The notes: generated by a model not told the origin, from the sequence alone. Shown: positions 21,001-36,100, numbered from the stretch's first letter. The stretch: 64,000 bases of DNA from Sebastes aleutianus (GCA_916700875.1 CAKAKS010000004.1:10560534-10624533); one strand, 5' to 3'. Made by a program: numbers and translations.

Positions 21001-24000
21001 AACCTTTAGGATGTGGTTTACAGATCTCATACATCATTTGGTATTGGAGAAGATTCGCTATACTACAAGAGGGTGTGCTCAGAAATTGTATGCTATATGG
21101 AGACCCTCTTTAATCTATATAGAAAAAACAGGTACAACTGACATTGAAGTTTTAAACTGCTGACCCCATATTACATATAATGCACAACTTATACTTATTT
21201 TTTTTTATTTATTTATTATTTTTATTTTTAATTTACTTATTATTTTGGTCCTTTCCTTTTTTTATTCCTTTTTTATTTTTATTTTTTATATATTTATTTG
21301 TTTTGTTTTTGTTTTTGTTTGGTATATGTTTCATTTATGTTGCTATCGGATTTAATTCATTTATATGTATAAATGTAATTGTTTATGAAATTAACTCTGC
21401 TTATTTAATGGTGCAGTAATATTGTTATAGGGATGGGGGGGGGGTGTAATTTGTTTATACAATTATTTATTGGATTTTGTACAGAATACCAATAAAAAGA
21501 CTTTAAAATAATAAAAGATAAATAAATAAATGAACGGAGATGGGGTCAAGGGAAATGAGAATTGCATAAACATAAGATGCAACAGATGTAACAAAAAGCC
21601 CGTCCTGTACTCTTGCAAATTGTGTGCAAAGAAAGTTGACCAGACCCATGAGTCTTTTGTGCATGAAACCAGACAAATTTGTATTTCTGTTGCAAGTTCA
21701 AGCTTAACAGTCACCTTGACCGCAGCAAGCTAAATGTATCATTATTCCCACCTTCATCTCCATTAGTTGGTCAATATATCATCTTGAGGAGCTGCCTGCC
21801 TTGAAACACCCTCTATAGCCTAAGGCCAATGTTCAATAAAGCCGCCACATGCACTGAAGAAGCAGATGGCCAACATGGAATATGTGCATTAAAAGTAGAA
21901 AAGAAGAATCCTGATGATTAATGTTGGTACACTTATCCTAACAGCTTCAGCTCACAACTCCAAGAATATCTTGAACTTTATTTCAAGCATTGCAAATGAG
22001 ATAATTCAGTATTTACATTCAGACAGTTAAAGACTAAAAACTGTTCAATTTCTCATCTTTATTTTATTCAGGAAAAACTGCTATATTGAAGATTTAACCC
22101 AACATCATGAGCTTACTGTTTCTGACAGACACACACGCATGCAAGTGAATTAACCATCCCGACTAGTGCACTAAAACAAATCTGTTCCAAATTAGTGTCA
22201 TTAGCAACACGCTGAGATGTCCTGAGATGTGGTTATCATGAGAATGCAGCCTGCAGCAGAAACAGACAGCAACAATAATGCAGAAGGTAATTGAAACAGA
22301 GACAAAGGCAAAACAGATGTAGAGGAAATACAAACAGGAGGAGAGACTGGACGGAGGGACGAAAGCAGAGGATGAAGAAAAATAAAAAGGATGAGATGAA
22401 ACAGCCCGAGAATGCTGGATATGTGCTTCTGGTTTTAGGATTCCTCTCTCTATCCTCCATCACTCTCTCTTTTCACATCACCCCATATCTGTACCTCCAT
22501 CTCTGTCTCCAGATGTCTCCAAAATGCTCAGGCAAACTGAGCCTTTTGGGGAAACTCAGCTGTTCTACAGATGATATCAAAGACAGATTGTGTATGCAGG
22601 CATTTTCTGTGTCCCTGTGATTTTAAAAATGTGTATGGATGAAGTCGTTTTAGCTGGTCTTCAATTATTTAAAGGGCTACTTCAAGTGTACAACAGATTT
22701 AGGATTAAAGTAAAAGTAGGTCATGGCTATGTATTTAGGATATTTTTCCATAAAGAGAAAAAAAAAATAAACTTCCCAAGTCTTTCATTCCATTCAAGAT
22801 GAAATGTTGACGTTTATTCTACTGGACTTTCTTTCCCTCATTTCTGCCTCATATGGTACTTGTTACCTGAATCTGATACTAATTATTCACATAGATTATA
22901 AAATATGATACTGCCATCAAACTCCATTGTAGCTGTAATGGAAACGTGACATCGTGTCAAATTAATGTTAGGAGTTAATGTCAGATACATAGCAATACAC
23001 CAATACACCTGAACAATATAAAACAAACAATTTGAACAATTAAACACTGTAAATTTTAACAGTTGTAATGTGTTTAAAGTAGGATTTTGTCGTTAAGAGT
23101 AAATTGTGTGATATCTCTGAAATGGTTAAGGATGGTGTACTATCATCACGTGTGTTTGATATACTATTAGTTTTCATCCTCCATGCTTTAGCAGCTCCTC
23201 GATGTTCACCAACTATGATGCTAAAAAGCAGAGAGAAATTGTTCAATCCCTTCACATTTTACATAGTTATTCCATCCATTATCAATATTAATATACTGAT
23301 TAGCAGCTCTAAAGGCTTGGGAAATAACAGCAAAGGTCTTTACAAGTACAACATTATATTTGTGTCTTTACAAGTTTCTCTATAAACCTGCAAATACAGA
23401 GCCCATCCTATAATCTCATACCTGAGCTTTCTAATCCAGGCGCCCTGATAGCATCACCAGGTCTGGTGATTGGAGATTGTGGAGACCCCTCAGGATGCCA
23501 GAACTGAAATCTGAAGTGAAAATCTAGAAGGGGTGTTTAGGCGCCTCACTGCTCAGCTTAAACTAGAGCACAACAAGGCCAAAGACTTGTCTTGACCTGC
23601 CCAGACTGCGAGCTCACCTGGTGAGAGAAGAAGAGGGGGGATGGCTATGGAGAATAAAGAGAGACAATGAGGAGGAACGATGGGGTAAAGAATATGTGAC
23701 AGAAGGGGAGTCGAGGAGGTGGGAGAGGACATACAGGAAGGAAGTGGGAGGAAAAGATATACTCAAAACAGTCCCCGTTGAACTTTGAATCTCCATTTGA
23801 TCCCATTTTTTCATCTGGTCTGTGCAGAAACCGTCCAGCTGATGTTGTTGCCATCATACACCGCGTGTTTGCTTTGTCTACACTAGTGATGAAAAAAAAT
23901 CTGTGGAACGCGGGGCCTCATATCTTTATGCGATAAGAAAAAGAGCCGATGCGTGACTTTATTTGTGGATGTTTGTGTGTGCATATAGGGGTTACAAGGG

Positions 24001-27000
24001 CGGATGAATTGCGAAGAATAGCGAGTGTGTGTTGGTGTGTGTTTAAACCCAATGAGGGTGTCAAAGCAGCAAAGGAAGTGACCTCAGAGAGGAAGTTGGC
24101 GCTGAATTAGAGGAAGTGGTATGGAGCTGCCTTTTATTTGCGCTTCCTCTGGCTGGTGATTGGAGGAAAGAAAGGAAAAGAGTGGAGAGTGAGATAGAAA
24201 GGAGAAATGAAAGAAAGACAGGAGGAAGAGAGAGAGAAGAAAACAGTTTAAGAAATAGAAGAGAGCACTTCGGTAAGAGGAAGGAAGGAAAACAAATGAG
24301 ATACTAATGGTGAAACCTGTGTGAGGTGGATAATGTATATTATTACAGGATTATTACAGGATAACATGGAGAGAGAAGAGGAAGAGAGGAAGGAGATGAC
24401 GGAAGGTGGAAAAGGAGATGTGGTTGGGGTGGTTTCCCAAATGCTGTAATCATCTCTGCTTTGGTGAGAAGCATTTCACTCATCCAGCTGGGTGTCTGTG
24501 CCTTTGAATGTGTGTGTATGCACACAAAGACATGTTTTCCTTATTGAATTGTAGGGTACTGCAGGGGTTGTCCTTGGCACTAGATCTGAGTGTGTTTAAT
24601 CAAACACACACACACATATTTTTGAGGCATTTTGATTTTGTTTCCTTTTATCTCGCTCTGTTTTCATTCCTTTTTATAGTTCTCTTCCTTTCATTGCCAT
24701 GTATAATTCTGCTCTGCTATTTCAGAGTTTTCTCATGGCTTCCTAATTATTCCTATTATTAAAGAATGTTTCTTTATCTTGGACTCCACTGTCAACTACT
24801 ACAAAATAATAATAGTCATGAGAGTAATGCCTCGCTAGTGGCCCCTAGAGGCTGAAATGTATATTACACCCCACAATGTGTGTAATACATCGTGGGGTGT
24901 GTGTAATACATTGTGTGTATTGCGACAATACAGAATAGCAAACAGTTGCTATTCTGAGGTTTGTCCTGATGTGGACGCTTGATAAAAATGCTAAAATCAA
25001 ATGGGTTTATTTCCTTTGGAGCATGAATGTGATCAGCACAATCTGTCTTTTAGATTATGTCATATCTGGACATTTGACCAGTGGCACAAGACGAAAGCCA
25101 TGTCTCCAAACTGGCCATATGGTGGCACTAGAGGAGAGGTCATAGGGCTACCTTAATATTAGGAATCATCCTCTGGGTACCATGAATGTCTATAAAGGTC
25201 AACTTTGCTGACCTTTTGACCTGACGAAGATACAAGCAGGATCGAAACATAGTCAATACAAATATTGTGGCATGGAGTAGTGTGCAGGCGTTACCTTTTT
25301 CTTTACTGACGCTGTTCTGATAGCCTCGCACCTACATGATGTGCATATAATTAGTCTTTTTCTACCATTAATGATCTGGAATAGATGTCAAGATAGTATC
25401 TTGTTCTGGACCAAAGTTTTGAACATACAGGTCATGATGGACATTGCTATCGTTTGGCTGTGTGTTGCTTGTTAGGTGAAACACACACACATACAGTTAA
25501 AGCACCATGCAGGCAGTGTGATGGCAGAGCATAACCAGCAAATTGTGGGAACTCAGGAAACATTTCTTCCCAGTTCCTCCCACTGCACACCAGCTTGTGT
25601 GTGTGTGTGTATTTTTCCTCCCTAGTGGTATTTTCCCCTTGGAACACTTTCACACGGAGAGTTCCTCTCATGTGGCAGCAGCTGGACATGCAGTGCGCAG
25701 TTGTTTTTTTTTCTTTTTGTGTGTGTGTGTGCATGTACTTGAGTGTAGCTACGTATAATGGGCATAATCATTTGTGCAGATGTGTGCAACTTGTGTGTAC
25801 TTGCGTGACCCTGATCTTGCATGTCTATATCGTGTTTGCTTATATGTACAGAATGGATGGATGGATGGATGGATGGATGGACATATACACTATCATTTTC
25901 AGCATAGGTATATACTATATAAAATAAGTATGGATGCACACACTACTCCAATAAGCATGGAGTAGTGTGCAGGTGCTCCGTTTTTCTTTATAGACATTCA
26001 GGGTACCCAGAGGATGATTCCTAATATTTAGGTAGCCCCATGACCTCTCCTCTAGTGCCACCATAGGGTCTCAGGTGGAGTTTGCATGTTCTCCCCGTGG
26101 TAGCGTGGGTTTTCTCCGGGTTCTCCGGCTTCCTCCCACAGTCCAAAGACATGCAGGTTAGGTTCATTGTTGACTCTAAATTGCCCGAAGGTGTGAATGT
26201 GAGCGTGAATGGTTGTCTGTATCTATGTGTCAGCCCTAATAATGTAAATGTGAATATAAAAACCCGATTCAAAACACACTAAACACTGTGAATGGGGAAC
26301 TCAGATTACTATACAGAGAAAAAACAAGCATCGTTTCCTCGATGCATACTGTAATAACCCACCACGGCTTATCTGTTCACCAACCTGGTGAAAGGTTCTG
26401 TTCAATACAACTGCTGGTTGTGTTCGCACGTCGCTGCCGTCTACCCAGAGTTTTCCTTTTCATCTCTTGAGCTGACATGTTCAAGAACATAGAATACATA
26501 AATAATGAATAAATACACACATCATGAATAAATGATAATTATATGTGCGGTCTGACCCTTCTCTCTCATCCATACTGCAGGACTCTTTGATGATGTTCCA
26601 ACCAGAGTCAGATCAGATGTCTCCAGTCGAACCCAAGGTGAGAGAATACACACACACACCACACACACTTCATGTCATTTATCAATGAATATAAAATAAT
26701 TTAGCATTCTGCAGAGTGGTTTTAGGGGTCAATTTTCATGCCAGTCCATGTTTGTCTAGTCTTCTGAGTTATACATTTTGTGTGAAAATGACCCTTCCCC
26801 CCCCCTTCTCTCTGATGCTTGCAGTCTCCACCTCTGGACCTGATTGACACAGGGAAGGGACTGAAGGTCCAAACAGCCATGCCTCATCTGGTGAGCCTGG
26901 GCAGCGGGAGGCTCAGCATAGCAATCACCCTACTGCCACTAAAAGAAGGTAACACACACACACATGCACAGCATAGAAACACATCCTCCATGAGTTAGGA

Positions 27001-27734
27001 TTACCAGGTCATACAGTAACCAGTCCATCTTCCCCTCTCTTTCCAATGCCCAGGATCATGGAGTTTTTCAATGAATGTTATTTCTCACAAGTCATATAAA
27101 GCTGTCAGACTTTTACAGTGTCCTCCCTTCCCTCATTGCTTTGTTTCCCTCCCTTTCCCCGCTCTACTTCTCCCCTCTTTTTGCCCTCTCCCTGCCCACC
27201 CATCACTTCATTTCCATGGTTACAGGAGAGGTCGTGGGGGGGAGCTATGATAAGGGAAAGTGATACTCTATGCTGGGTCACAATAAAGTCAAGACAAGGA
27301 GCAAACGCTACTTCCTCCCACAGGGCTCCCTTGGACTGACAACACATATTTAAACAAATTACAACATCCACATCCCTGGTTATTTATTTTTATTGTCATT
27401 GGGGACTGAAATTACCCCACTTACTGGTTAGTGTGCAGACTGAACCCTCAGTTAACCGTGCAAAAGTGAGGACAACACTGCGCTAACAGGCTGCAATCCA
27501 AACAGCTATAAAACAGAGATGACTCACATTACATGGTTTCATGACTGTGTCTACTACAACGGAGAGAAAGCACTCGTTCCATTACACTGAAAGACTGAAA
27601 TCCATTTTCCTTCATAAATCATATTCAGATCAGTTCAAACGTAACACACAGGATGATTATACATAGTTTTTATAGTTTCTCTATCATCAGCCATCCACAG
27701 GTGTCTTGCACTCCTCCCCGCAAACGTTCTCTCC

Positions 27735-27793
<59 letters not shown>

Positions 27794-30350
27794 TATATTC
27801 ATCAGATGGTGCCGTAGCTTAATTATTATTCCAGCCAGTTGGCCAAACACATGACAGTAAAGAGATGGGAGCCAAGACAGTGAGATCTACAACATGTTAT
27901 AATGAGAGACACGCTTGTACAACTGATTCTAATTCAATAGCCTGCAGACAGTTAGATGGAATACTAATACAAATTGATTGACATTAGATTAGAAACGCAT
28001 TACTGTGTAGTGAGTAGCTGTCCTCAGATGACACTGGCAACTCTCACATACACTTGTATAGAGTTAACATGTCTTGTGTGGATCACAAAGCTCTCATTAT
28101 ATTCCTAATGCAGAGACACAGGCACTTTTTGTTTCGCCTCCTCTCAGCCATGAGAACAGTACAGTGAAAAGTTGTGTTAGCTTATAAGTGGATGGATTTA
28201 TTAACTCTTTAATAAATAAATAACAATTTAAATGAAGTCGTGGTCTGCATGACAAATTATTAATTGTAATAAGGTTTCACAGTGGATGGTATTAAAATGA
28301 TAGGTGAGGTAAAGCCCGCATTGTGACATTTTATATTTGACGTTATTATGTTTCTTGCATAACCTTTACCACATTGCACACACTTTAACAGTCTTCTTGG
28401 CGTGCCCTTCCATTTCAGTGAGGAATGCCAACAATGTGAACAAACCATTTTAGGAGAGAACTAAGGGTCTATTTTTCTCCAAAATGTGTCTACTGAAGAA
28501 AAATACCCAGTTGAAATGAATAATACTGAAGTACTCCTTTAAAGTGTGGATCACAGACCAACCATATGGCTCAAAAAGAGCATGTTTGCATCAGTTTAAT
28601 ATACTTGTAAAGATGTTGTCTACTAGTAATCAGGCTAATTATATCTACATATTTTCTTTGATTTTGATTTGCATATTGCTTGATGTTCCAGGGGTGACCC
28701 GCATAGGCCGAGAAGACGCTCCGATTCCTCAAGATATCACTATCCAGGGTGCTGGCATCGAGGCAGAGCACTGTCTCATCTTCAATGAAGGTTGATGTCA
28801 GTTCACTTTCCATTAAATGAATTCGTAATATTGGCAGGCCTCTGACTTAAACAGTTCTCTTATCTTTTCAGGACTAGCAAGTGTGTAATAAAACGTCTAC
28901 CCAGTTTACATCTATACGTTGCTAGGTGTTGGCCAATTAATTAACAAGGCTTTTAATTTTAGTTCAGTGTATAATCTTAAAATCCTTTTTTTTTCTGTTA
29001 AAAAAAAAACAACAACTACTGAATCTACTGAAAACAAATCTGCCAATGAAGTGAGATTACAAAGAGAAAAAATTTTGTCAAATTTGTAAAGAGAAAATCT
29101 GCTAATCTGCTTGTTGTAAAGGGACAGTGTGTAGGATTTGGTGGCATCTAGTGGTGTGGTTGCAGATTGTACCCTTCCACTCAATTCATACTTTCCAAGA
29201 CTTCGGTAACGTGAGCCATCGAGTGCAAAACTGTGGTAATGCCGTTCACTTGCTCAGAGGCCATCCTTACCATAATAACACTACTTTAGGAGCAATGGAA
29301 GTCAGATGGTGGCTGGTGGTACCACGGTTTTGCACTCTGCAACACACGTTATCGCAGTTTCACAACAAGCATGTCAGAGAACTACGGTGGCCTTCAGGTA
29401 ACGTAAAAACACGAAAGGCTCTCTCTGGAGACAGTGTTTGGTTTATCCGTTCTGGGCTACTGTAGAAACGTGGCGGAGCAACATGGTGGACTCTGTGAAG
29501 AGGACCCACTCCATATGTAGATATGAAGGGCTCATTCTAAGCTAAAAAAAAACACAACTAATCTTATTTTCAGATGATTATACACTACTGAAAACATAGT
29601 TATGAATGTTATATTCCGTTTCAGCCAACAGATCCCACCGAAATACTACTCACTGTACCTTTAAGAGGATTATTATAACAAAACCGCAACCAAATTTGTT
29701 AGAATTACCATACCACACTGGCACAATCTTTGATTTGTTTGCTGGATATCGTTCAGGAAATTGTCAGTGTCTTGTGTAAAATGATAAACAATTATCTCTG
29801 AAGAGACAAAGAGAGGCCGAGTGATTGATAACCCTCTCGATGTGTTTTTTTTTTTTTCCTGTGTGATACATCCTGTACAATTAAGCATTCCATAGCCTTG
29901 TAGTGAAGATGGAAATAGCACGGCTTTGTGTGTATGTTATAATTAACATAAGATAGTGTAGTTAGGAGTCATCTTTCAACTGGGAAGTACTTGTCAGCAA
30001 GTGATGGTGGTGATGTGGCAATTTGAGTTGCTTTACTTTGAACTGCAGGTATACTGATCTCCTACTTTCTCATCGTTACACAGGAGGGGTGGTGACCCTT
30101 GACCCGTGTGGTCACCTCTGCAGTCTGGATGGAGTCCAGGTTACTGTGCCCACACCACTCACACAGGGTAAGATATACACACTTTCAGAGAGGGTTCATA
30201 CACTACATCAGATGTCTCACTTGCTTGCACAAAACCAGGCATTCGCACATGTACAAGTTTGTTATATCGCCGCCTACTGGTAAATAAAATAGGTGGAGTG
30301 AAAGTTGACTTAATTGCAAGGAGTGTGCATACTTTCAGTATTTCATAACT

Positions 30351-30390
<40 letters not shown>

Positions 30391-33097
30391 AACGAGAGAG
30401 AGTGGTTAGTTGGTGGTTTGGTTAACTCGCATTCCTTTCAGTGTGTGTATGAATCATATGGGCACAGTTAACATTGTGCTGACGTTCTGCTTGGAAACAG
30501 CATGGTGTACAGTATGTTTGCGTGCGTGTATTTCACATGAATGTATAGGCCTAAGTGTGTGTGTGAGCATTTCCACATGTTCGTGTATGTGTTTTGGATG
30601 ATGCAGTGCATGTGTGTGTGTGTGTGTGTGTGTGTGCACCTCTGGTTTGGTTTAATTCGCTGTGGTTTGGAACAGCTAGCTGCTACAGTGAGTCACAGCT
30701 TCCAGCAACTACGGAGCGTACACTGCACATCGGGGTTCTGTTACAGGAGACTGCAGAAAACTTGCAAAACACACAGACACAAACAGAGTATCCTCCCAAA
30801 TTGTAATTCATTTCTTATCTTTCTGTCCACCCCTGCCCACGTGTCTGTGTCTGTTTTTTGTCTGCCAGTATCTTGCTCTGTTTGTTTCACGCCTGTCTGC
30901 CTTCGCTGTTCTCCCAAATTCCCTTTTTATGGATTTACTCAGTTGCAGAGCTCTCCTTGTTTCACTCGTTTCTGCCCCGGCTTCTCCTCCTACATGTATA
31001 CATCCTTTCTGTTTCTCCTTCTCATTGTGTCCTCCTGTGTGGCCATTTTAAGTTAAATATTGACAGGCCTATTTATCTTCCCGCTGCCCCGCCTGGCTGA
31101 TTCAAATATTGACATCACCTCGGTGTGTCTACACGCACGAGGCTGGGGCATTGTGAAGTCGCAGGGGTGGAGAGAAGGACTGAAAGAGAAAAAAAATGGG
31201 TTTTAAAAAAAAAAAAAAGTCAAAAGGGCATGGTTTGGAAAATTATGGAGAGAGAAAGAGAGAACATCTTTCAGGAATATCCACTGGCCTCAAATGCTCT
31301 GGGTTGAGTTAGTCTAACCACACACACAGAAACACACTCAAATACACATGCACACTGTGGAGCAGTCTGCAGATGATTAGCTATGTTTAGGAAGTGATCT
31401 GTTCTGTATTTGGGACTTCGGAACTTGACCTGGAATCACATCAGCTTTCGCTCCTAACTCACTGGAACAGCTGGAAGTCACTTGTTGAATATGTTCATAC
31501 AGCATAAAAGCAGATTTTCCAATGACGTCAATCATCATACTGTAATATCAAAAGTGACAAAGAAGCCTTTCTTTTTTCTAATGCTTATAAAAACTATTTA
31601 TGGAATAGCATGTATTTCTGCATTTCAGTTCACATTTAAATGGAGTTTGGGTGTAAACTCAATCTCCCAGCATTCACAACAATCTGAAGCAAATGCAAAT
31701 CTAGCAGCTGAACAAAACACAGCTGCTCTAATAGCCACTCTGCCTCTTTCTCTGTGTGTCTCACACACACACACACACACACAGACACACACACATCTGC
31801 TCACATGATAAAAGACTCAATGGGTTCATGTTGTGTTGGAAGTGCTTGCAGATAACAAAGCATCTGAAGGAAACAAGAAACAGTTGGAGAGACTATAATC
31901 TGGACTCCGGCTGCGGAGCAAAGTTAAAAACTTATTTTTTTCTTGTTTGCTTAACTCCCTCCCAGAATCTTCCATTTTTTTTCCTGTAGCCAGTCAGTCT
32001 GTTTGGCATACCCCCAAAAAAATCTCTTTTCTGCCCTGTTGCTTTGTCTCAGAAGTCAGATGATTTACTTCTTACATGAATTAGTGTGTCATTACAATAG
32101 AAGCCACCCGTTTAACAAGGTTTTTAATTATCTGAAGCCTCTCTCTTTTAAGTCTCTATATAGTCCAGCTGTTTTGGGGTTACACTGGTTCCAAGGTATT
32201 TCAGAGAAAAGAGAGAGAAAATACTAGGTAGACAAAGAAAAGCTGAGGGGGCGTCCACCAAATACCTCCCTGTCTAATAGCCTTTGAGCCTACCAAATGC
32301 AGATAGGGGGGATTAGTTAGTTTACATACGGTTTTAATCACTTACACTCCTGTTTTCCTCCCTTATAAGTGTCGTTTCAAGAAACTAAACTAGCCTTAAC
32401 CTTCAATAGTGATATTAGATTTCCCAACAGTATTTTTAAATCGTTTGCTCCAGTGGATCTTGAGCATCCTACCCCTTTTTTACTGAAAGTTGGTACAGTC
32501 CCGGACTCAGTCTCGTGGATGGCAAATCGGTGAACTTTCTTCCACACAGACTGAAGAAGACTGGTGAGGAGGCTGCTCACAGGAGGGAGGCACACAACAA
32601 CAACAACACAGGGACCAGCAGGAGTGGAGATAACCTCTCTATATTTATTTTTTGTTTTATATTCCTAGGAAAAAAAAAGTTCTTTTGAGTTCTTGTCATA
32701 ATAATTTGTTAGACTTTTAAGAGGAAGAAAATAGTTGTTATTGATACCCAGACCCTCACTGAATGGGACTCAAAAGGTTTGTAACGTTTTTTTTAATTAT
32801 AATAATATTATTATTATTATTATTATATTATTATATAATAATAATAAAGCCTATATTTAAGTTACTTTACTTAACTTCACTGCACCCTTTTTGAGCTAAC
32901 CTAACTTCATACTTATAATGTTACTCAACTATTTTTTCCTGAATTAAATAAGGTTAGTGTATTGTACTAATTTACGACACTAAACACATTATAGCTGTAG
33001 TAACATTAGCTAGGCTAGTTGTAGTTTCTTTAGAGATTATTTATATGTCTGTCTGTCTTTATATGAGGTGAATTAGGTGTGTTTGATAAATCTCATA

Positions 33098-33156
<59 letters not shown>

Positions 33157-36100
33157 TGTGATGCTAAGGATGGTGGCTGATTCACATTCAAAACAGTGTT
33201 ACTTACCACTGGTATGTGTTTTTAATGAACACAGTGTTTTGAAACCAGCCTCATGCTCTTTGAACATGTTGGGCAATGTTAACCCCATCAAGCTACTTGT
33301 ACCAGCCAGGATGAAAACAGCATTTGCTCATTGACTGATATTATTGATTTTCCCTTTTTTGCTGCAATGGAAACCGTCACAAATAAGTCCCCATCTGTCA
33401 CCATAGATCAATGAGAAAATACTAATGCACTAAGCTGAAACTGAACTGCTCTTTTTAATATTGCCTGTTTGCTTATTGGGCTCGGCTTGTTTGATAGTTT
33501 CAGCAGTAGTGAAGGTTTGAATCAGTGCTGCTTCCCCAATGTAGTCCAAGCCACTGAGTGGAGAAAGTGGAATTTTTATTTGCAGACAACTTTTGGAGGC
33601 GTTCCATTGCAACCTGTTAGCATATGGCCTCCACATTTTGATGGAAATAACATTGGTGTGCATGATGCCTCAGGGTCATAAATTAGCAGGCAAGTTCACA
33701 GACTGGTGTGAGTGCATGTGACAAAGAGAAGCAGCCCATGGCTGTGAGGATGGGCTCAGTGGTTAGGATACCTGACACCTGAAAACAAAACCTGCTTCAT
33801 TGTCCTGGATAGCTATTGTTTTCACAAGTCTTTCTTCTGCCTGCCCCCGAGCACATTTTGGTCTTTTTTGTTCTTCAAATCTTAAATTATAAACCAGATG
33901 AATAAGAAATACAGCCTTGTTATCAGTGTGGTGTTTGTGTTTACCTTTCTTTCTTTTCTCTCTAATAGATTAGAGGTTGTTTGTAGTTAACATACCCGTG
34001 GTTGTCCCCAGGCCTGCAAACCTTCGCTTGAGAGAAGTGGGGTGTGTCGATGGATTGATGCTTTGTGGATGAGATTTGAGATATAGAGCAGTGAGGAGAT
34101 ATCTACTGAACCTCTGGTGAGGAGCCAGATTTTGTGTGTTTGTGAGTGAGAGGGGGAGACTGAAAAAGTGTGAGTGAGTGACTGAACTAATCTACACCGA
34201 CTCCCCTGAGAAAGACCAGACTGTTTTCTTATGATGTTACTGCTGGACCTTTGTGCCCCAGAGAGGGTTCATTTGTGGTTTTGAGGCCAATTTACACTCC
34301 CACTGGGACCTTGTGTGTATGCATCTTTTCATGAATGAGTAAATTCAGCTTTACTTCAGTACCGTGTCGATTTAAGGGATTATAGCAACATTTTGAAGGC
34401 AAATGTATGCATTTTGATCAAACAAATGGGGGATGTTTGGATTTTTTTGGTGATTACTTGTGATTTTTGGTGACCAATTATCAGGTAAGTGAGTTTCATC
34501 CAAGCACATGTTCGACATGGGATCTTGGTCATTGGGTCATTGGTTTATTTTTCATTCGAACTTAATGGTCTCAATTTGGCAATTCCTCCACTTTGTGCTA
34601 ACCAAATAGAGAAACAGTTTTGTTATAGAAGAGTTTCCTCTTCCATAACATTGTGGTGAGAGTGTAGTTTCGGTCTCGCTCAGATCTACATGGAAACAAA
34701 AATTGGCTCCAGACGTGATAGAGCTCCTACATCTGGGCCCTCAAAGACTCTGAGGTCTGACTTTGTAGATCGCAAACTTTAAATTATCCTGTAAATGTAT
34801 ATACAGACTAATTTCCAGTTTTCTTGTCGTTGGAGAGGGTCTGTCCATATGTGTGTGTTGGTGGGGGGCTGCGTGCTTTGACGTGGGAGGCAAACTCAAT
34901 TTGCTGGTAAACAAGTGAACACGTGAATTAGATTAAAGTTGTTTGTTGTGGATGGTATGTCTTTGTGTATGTGTGTGTGTGTAGGTAGAGGGGAGTGGGT
35001 ATGTGTTTATGGGAAAGTTATGTAGGACAGCAGATTTAAATTTAGTTTACGTGCAAGCAGTTAAGATTAGATTGTTTTTATTGAGAATGTGGCGGATGCT
35101 GTGTGTTCCCTTGTACTTTTATCACAGATGGATTTTACTAGATCCTCCCCCTTTTAGCTGATTTATCGACTAATCTGTCGCTTTGGTCTTAGTCGACTAA
35201 GATTTCTTAAGTTTATTAGTTGTTTTTTATGCTTTTTATTCATGCTGAATGACTCATGTCCAAGAAACTTATGAGCACATCTCTGGTAAACACAAGATTT
35301 AAAGTGGTGCTTTTGTGTCTTTCTTTGTGGAGGAACTCAGTTTCATCTGTCGATTAAATCAACTAATCAATTAGTCGATAAAATTGTATGAGTGTTAGTC
35401 GACTAAGAATTTCTGTGGTTGAGGACAGCCCTAGATTTTAGGAGTAAGGGTTAGGAAAAGGTTCGTTTTTTTTCTTTACAACCATACTAATACCATCATA
35501 TACCGTATTGTAGCCTATACCCAGTGAAATATCAGGAAAAAATAGATACCGCCCAAACCTAGATTTTTCTCTGGCCTCTTCTCTAAGTTTGTATTGAACA
35601 TGATTCCTTATTATTTCAATGAAATGTACTGAAACAAATGTATATGCGACACAAAAAGGCAATTTATTATTTGGGCCGGTACAAAAATAAGCTTGGCTGG
35701 TGGATTTGTTCATCTACCAGTCCCCTTGGCCGGTGGGTCAAAAAGTTAATTTCGGACACATCTGTTGTTTTGGTCTTAGTCGGCTAAGATTTCTTAAGTT
35801 TATTAGTCATTGTTTGTGCTTCTTATCATGCTGAATGACTTTTTTTCCAAGAAACTTATGATGACATCTCTGGTAAACACAAGATTTAAAGTGGTGCTTT
35901 TTTGTGAGTCTTTGTAGAGGAACTCAGTTTTACAGATCTGTCGATTAAATCAACTAATCGATCAGTCAATGAAATCTTATGAGTGTTAGTTGACTAAGAA
36001 TTTCTGTGGTTGAGGACAGCCCTAGATTTTAGGAGGGTTAGGAAAAGGTTGTTTTTTTTCTTTACAACGATACTAATCCAGGTTTGGGTGTCTGAAAGAG

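Larger units (their letters stand above)
18018..26580. other. phldb2: phldb2 intron 1
   Basis: An 8.56-kb intron holding the hairpin minisatellite, a truncated L1 at 20946-21523, several CA/GT and purine-rich runs, an (ATGG)7 run at 25852-25880, a pair of inverted repeat copies at 25115-25200 and 25985-26065, and a SINE-like fragment. No additional coding exon was convincing. Confidence 0.6.

Noticed and set aside
22291..22620. 109-codon ORF in phldb2 intron 1
   Set aside because: Arg/Lys-rich from purine-rich DNA, no acceptor-donor pair in frame, no domain.
30541..31056. 171-codon plus-strand ORF in phldb2 intron 5
   Set aside because: Begins in a GT microsatellite and is rich in Cys, Phe and Leu from pyrimidine-rich DNA; no splice or domain support.
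33738..33775. tRNA- or SINE-like A-box word (GGCTCAGTGGTTAGGATAC)
   Set aside because: No B-box, no cloverleaf and no matching tail nearby.
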